Assembly: GCF_008704935.1 (NCBI RefSeq)
Contig: NZ_CP023692.1
Coordinates: 3,390,001-3,454,000, forward strand
Origin: Streptomyces vinaceus
GTDB taxonomy: Bacteria; Actinomycetota; Actinomycetes; Streptomycetales; Streptomycetaceae
Length of the DNA: 64,000 bases
Direction of reading: 5' to 3'
Positions within the stretch are counted from its first letter, which is position 1. Every line of letters begins with the position of its first letter. Below the pieces are notes generated by a model, which was given only the letters and a program-made list of their open reading frames with translations, searched no databases and was not told the origin of the DNA. The position numbers and the translations under genes were made by a program. This document shows positions 61,190-64,000 of the stretch, piece by piece.

Positions 61190-61633
61190 GTGAGCAGAAC
61201 CGACATCGAAGCGGTCGACGAGGTCAACACGGCCTTCTACGAGGCCATGGAGCGGGGGGACTTCGACGCACTGTCGGCGCTCTGGCTTGAGGACGAGATC
61301 TCCTGCGTGCACCCGGGCTGGCCGGTGCTCTCCGGCCGCGGCGAGGTGCTGCGCTCGTACGCGCTGATCATGTCCCACACCGACTACATCCAGTTCTTCC
61401 TCACCGATACGAAAGTCGCCGTCATAGGTGACACCGCACTGGTGACGTGTACGGAGAACATCCTCAGCGGCGGCCCCGCCGAGGACGGCGGAGAGCTCGG
61501 CCCGCTCGTCGGCCAGCTGGTCGTCGCCACGAATGTGTTCCGACGCACATCGCAGGGGTGGCGACTGTGGTCCCACCACGGTTCTCCCGTGCTCACCGAC
61601 TCCGACGAGGACGAGGAAGAGGACTCCGCCTGA
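61190..61633 (+). CDS. NTF2-like/SnoaL-type protein in the folate operon
   Basis: 147 aa single-domain NTF2 fold: AVDEVNTAFYEAMERGDFDALSALWLEDEISCVHPGWPVLSGRGEVLRSY, and later VVATNVFRRTSQGWRLWSHHGSPV. The Glu/Asp-rich tail is probably disordered. AAGGAG lies 5 nt before the GTG. It sits 22 nt after folP in streptomycete folate operons, so a folate-linked role is likely, but no reaction can be assigned. Confidence 0.88.
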   Translation: MSRTDIEAVDEVNTAFYEAMERGDFDALSALWLEDEISCVHPGWPVLSGRGEVLRSYALIMSHTDYIQFFLTDTKVAVIGDTALVTCTENILSGGPAEDGGELGPLVGQLVVATNVFRRTSQGWRLWSHHGSPVLTDSDEDEEEDSA

Positions 61634-61762
61634 CCCCACCGGCGGGAGCCGGGGTCTTTCGCAGGTAAATTCGAAGACGGACGACGCCGACCGCACTCGG
61701 CGCAGGCCATGGATCCGGGGAGTCCCGGACCGGAAGCACCTACGAAAGCAGGAGTGATTCGC

Positions 61763-62122
61763 GTGGATCGTGTCGCGCTGCGCGGCCTCAAGGCTCGCGG
61801 GCACCACGGCGTCTTCCCCCGGGAACGCGAGGAAGGCCAGACCTTCATCGTCGACCTCGTGCTGCACATCGACACCCGCCCCGCGGCGGCCGACGACGAC
61901 CTGGCGAAGACCGTGCACTACGGGGTCGTCGCCGAGGAGGTCGTCGACGTGGTCCAGGGAGAGCCCGTCGACCTGATCGAGACCCTCGCCGAGCGGATCG
62001 CCCAGCAGTGCCTCAAGCACGAAGCGGTGGCACAGGTGGAGGTCGTCGTCCACAAACCGGACGCCCCCATCACCGTCCCCTTCGACGACGTGACCATCAC
62101 GATCACCCGGAGCCGCGTGTGA
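61763..62122 (+). CDS. folB: Dihydroneopterin aldolase
   Basis: 119 aa. FolB splits 7,8-dihydroneopterin into hydroxymethyl-dihydropterin and glycolaldehyde. The family pattern is VALRGLKARGHHGVFPREREEGQTFIVDL, DLAKTVHYGVVAEEV and LIETLAERIAQQCL. AGGAG lies 8 nt before the GTG. The end overlaps folK by 4 bp (GTGA). Confidence 0.94.
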   Translation: MDRVALRGLKARGHHGVFPREREEGQTFIVDLVLHIDTRPAAADDDLAKTVHYGVVAEEVVDVVQGEPVDLIETLAERIAQQCLKHEAVAQVEVVVHKPDAPITVPFDDVTITITRSRV

Positions 62123-62727
62123 ACAACGGACTGAACGCCCCGAGCGACCCCACCGTCCAGCCGGTGCCCGCATCCGTCGTCCAGACGGTGGACGCGGCCG
62201 ACACCACCCTCTCCAACCCCAAGTGGGCCGTCATCGCGCTCGGGTCGAACCTCGGCAACCGCCTGGAGACCCTCCAGGGCGCCATCGACGCCCTCGGGGA
62301 CACCCCCGGCCTGCGGGTCAAGGCCGTCTCCCCCGTCTACGAGACCGAGCCGTGGGGCGTCGAGCCCGGCTCGCAGCCCTCGTACCTCAACGCGGTCATC
62401 GCCCTGAAGACGACCCTGCCGCCGTCCTCCCTGCTGGAGCGCGGCCACGCCATCGAGGAGGCCTTCGACCGCGTCCGCGAGGAGCGCTGGGGCCCGCGCA
62501 CGATCGACGTCGACATCGTGTCGTACGCCGACGTGGTCTCGGACGACCCGGTCCTCACCCTCCCGCACCCGCGGGCGCACGAGCGGGCCTTCGTCCTGGC
62601 CCCGTGGAACGACATCGACCCCGAGGCGCAGATCCCGGGCCGCGGCCCCGTCGGCGCGCTGCTGGCCGGAATCGGCCTGGCGGGCGTCACGCCGCGCCCG
62701 GACCTGGAACTCCGCCTGCCCGAGTAG
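62119..62727 (+). CDS. folK: Hydroxymethyl-dihydropterin pyrophosphokinase
   Basis: 202 aa. FolK transfers pyrophosphate from ATP to hydroxymethyl-dihydropterin. ALGSNLGNRLETLQGAIDAL, YETEPWGVEPGSQPSYLNAV, EERWGPRTIDVDIVSY (the HPPK signature) and LPHPRAHERAFVLAP are clear. An extra 35-residue Val/Thr/Pro-rich N-terminus precedes the fold, longer than E. coli FolK (159 aa). It is coupled to folB by a 4-bp overlap. Confidence 0.95.
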   Translation: MNNGLNAPSDPTVQPVPASVVQTVDAADTTLSNPKWAVIALGSNLGNRLETLQGAIDALGDTPGLRVKAVSPVYETEPWGVEPGSQPSYLNAVIALKTTLPPSSLLERGHAIEEAFDRVREERWGPRTIDVDIVSYADVVSDDPVLTLPHPRAHERAFVLAPWNDIDPEAQIPGRGPVGALLAGIGLAGVTPRPDLELRLPE

Positions 62728-62796
62728 TCGTTAACCTGTGGCTGGGAGCCGGGGAACGTCCACGAGTCCGCGGCGCGGAAAGCGGGGAACGGGCAC

Positions 62797-63285
62797 GTGA
62801 AGCAACTGAGGCCGGCGGTCCTGGCGGGGATCTTCGTCGTCGCCGGGGTGCTGTCCTGGGCGGGCGCCCGGCTGTGGAACGCGTACGGGACCCTGCCGGG
62901 CGTCCCGCTCGCCGCGCCCATCGTGCTGGGCGCCATCGCGGTCGTCCTGCTGGCCACGGCCCTCTCGCTGCGCGCCCGCCTCAAGGCGCAGCGCGAGCGC
63001 AGGCCGGGCGCCAAGGGCGTGGAGCCGCTGATGGCGGCCCGCGCCGTCGTCTTCGGCCAGGCCAGCGCCCTCGTCGCGGCCCTCGTGGCGGGCATGTACG
63101 GCGGCGTGGGCGTCTTCCTGCTGATGGACTCCCTCGACGTCCCGGCCCGCCGCGACCAGACCTGGTACGCGGGCTTCGCGGTCCTGGCGGGCGCGGCCGT
63201 CATCGCCGCCGCCCTCTTCCTGGAGCACGTCCTCAAACTCCCGGAAGACGACGACACGACCCCCCAAGCCCCCTCCCGCGCCTGA
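62797..63285 (+). CDS. DUF3180 membrane protein
   Basis: 162 aa with four TM helices (about 7-25, 38-57, 82-106 and 123-142) and an acidic tail. DUF3180 proteins follow folK in many actinobacteria. The GTG start lies 69 nt after folK in the same direction. A role in folate export or assembly is speculative. Confidence 0.85.
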   Translation: MKQLRPAVLAGIFVVAGVLSWAGARLWNAYGTLPGVPLAAPIVLGAIAVVLLATALSLRARLKAQRERRPGAKGVEPLMAARAVVFGQASALVAALVAGMYGGVGVFLLMDSLDVPARRDQTWYAGFAVLAGAAVIAAALFLEHVLKLPEDDDTTPQAPSRA

Positions 63286-63312
63286 ACCCCCCGACGAGCG
63301 GGGAGGGCGCAC

Positions 63313-63870
63313 CTAGTCCGCCGCCCGTACGGAGTGACCGTTCACCAGGAAACTGGGATAGGGCTCCAGCCCGAAGCTGTAGAGAGTGAAGGGCTTGGCC
63401 CCCGTGGCGGTCCGCGGCAGCACCGCGCGAACCTCCGCAGTACCCGACTCGACGAGGTGGATCGGATGCGTTTCGGGCACGAACGTGCCGCGACGCTCCC
63501 ACTGATCGGTGATGAGCAGCTGTGAGACCTTGCCCCGGGGCAGCGGCGTGAACCGTGCGCCAATGATCACCGCGAGTTCGGCGAGAAACGGAACGTTCGC
63601 GCTCGCGATGGTGCGTGCCTGCCATCGCTTGAGCCTGTACCCGTCCCCGTCCGCGTAGCCGTCGAGGAACCCGTTGAAGGTCTCAAGGTCCCTCAGTACG
63701 ACCCGGGGGAACCCCTGCCTCATGTGGTGGGCATCGCCACCGACGTACTGCCGCATCAGATCGGCGAGGAAGGAGGAGACCACCCGCACGCGAAAACCCG
63801 GAAGGTCACGCCGGAGGAAGCCTGACGGCCGGGTAACCGGCTCCAGACGGGCTGGCAGGCCCGTCGCCAC
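63313..63870 (-). pseudogene. Intein-like LAGLIDADG endonuclease, C-terminal part
   Basis: About 185 aa without a convincing start. LETFNGFLDGYADGDGY matches the second LAGLIDADG helix of inteins, and the following FLAELAVIIGARF block is typical of intein endonucleases. The last 30 residues, TGAKPFTLYSFGLEPYPSFLVNGHS, match intein splicing block F. The final His-Asn plus Cys/Ser/Thr extein junction is missing: the protein ends SVRAAD and stop. The upstream part appears to continue in another frame to the right edge. It looks like a decayed or free-standing intein remnant. Confidence 0.7.
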
Positions 63871-64000
63871 GGTGAGGCTCGACGCGTACCGGCTCGCCCT
63901 CGGCGCCGTCCAGCAACTGGTCCGGAGCCACTGTGATCGTCAGTCGGTCCGTCACGACGTCCACGACGTCACGTGCCTTGACGGCCGTCACCCAGACGAC
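63806..64000 (-). pseudogene. Upstream frame of the intein-like element, truncated at window edge
   Basis: This frame is open from the right edge to a stop at 63806. WVTAVKARDVVDVVTDRLTI resembles the GWV-x-A-x-x-L-x-x-GD segment of intein/Hint domains, which precedes the endonuclease. It overlaps the C-terminal fragment in a different frame, so a frame change near 63870-63900 is needed to join them. The N-terminal splice junction and host gene lie beyond the window. Confidence 0.5.

Overview
The window is high-GC, densely coded DNA from an actinobacterium, almost certainly a Streptomyces chromosome core. The evidence is GTG and overlapping GTGA/ATGA starts, strong third-position GC bias, and lineage-typical genes: the sigE-cseABC cell-envelope stress operon, Lsr2, a DUF397 protein, radA-disA, clpC and a PASTA-less Ser/Thr kinase. 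No rRNA, tRNA, CRISPR array or insertion sequence was recognised.

Layout. 0.3-1.6 kb: a Trp-codon leader peptide, a transcription attenuator and trpS. 1.6-5.1 kb: proC, a two-gene ABC-2 exporter under a perfect palindrome, and two small proteins. 5.2-12 kb: a Ser/Thr kinase with a beta-propeller, ilvD, a TetR/TIM-barrel pair and Ppx/GppA. 12-20.4 kb: a Cys-rich protein, a sigma-like/BACON membrane protein, radA-disA, a PAP2 phosphatase and mutY. 20.6-23.9 kb: sigE-cseA-cseB-cseC. 24-27.5 kb: a LamG-like membrane protein, an M23 peptidase with a long structured leader, and a frameshifted MFS gene. 27.6-35 kb: clpC, lsr2, an acetyltransferase, a BlaI regulator and small genes. 35.4-40.9 kb: a tightly overlapping NAD/CoA operon (DUF2520, panC, nadB, nadC, coaX). 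41-45 kb: regulators and an M28 aminopeptidase. 45-52 kb: a MidA-type methyltransferase, a two-component system, two PH-domain membrane proteins, an orphan nuoD and an arylamine N-acetyltransferase. 53.3-57 kb: an osmoprotectant-type ABC system with a divergent ATPase. 57-60.2 kb: a membrane esterase divergent from an MprF-like aminoacyl-phosphatidylglycerol synthase. 60.3-63.3 kb: folate genes folP, folB, folK with an NTF2-like gene and DUF3180. 63.3-64 kb: a damaged intein-like ORF running off the right edge.

Functional themes are envelope stress and repair (SigE/Cse, M23 peptidase, PAP2, MprF-like protein), c-di-AMP and DNA repair (DisA, RadA, MutY), cofactor synthesis (NAD, CoA, folate) and amino-acid metabolism (TrpRS, ProC, IlvD). 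A striking regulatory feature is how many genes have a TANNNT -10 hexamer 6-8 nt before the start codon and no Shine-Dalgarno sequence, which predicts leaderless mRNAs.

The items most worth following are the complete tryptophan attenuator, the intein remnant that has lost its C-terminal splice residues, the MidA-like methyltransferase near an orphan NuoD that keeps the target-type HRG arginine, the sigma-like/zinc-finger/TM/BACON fusion, and the structured leader of the M23 peptidase.
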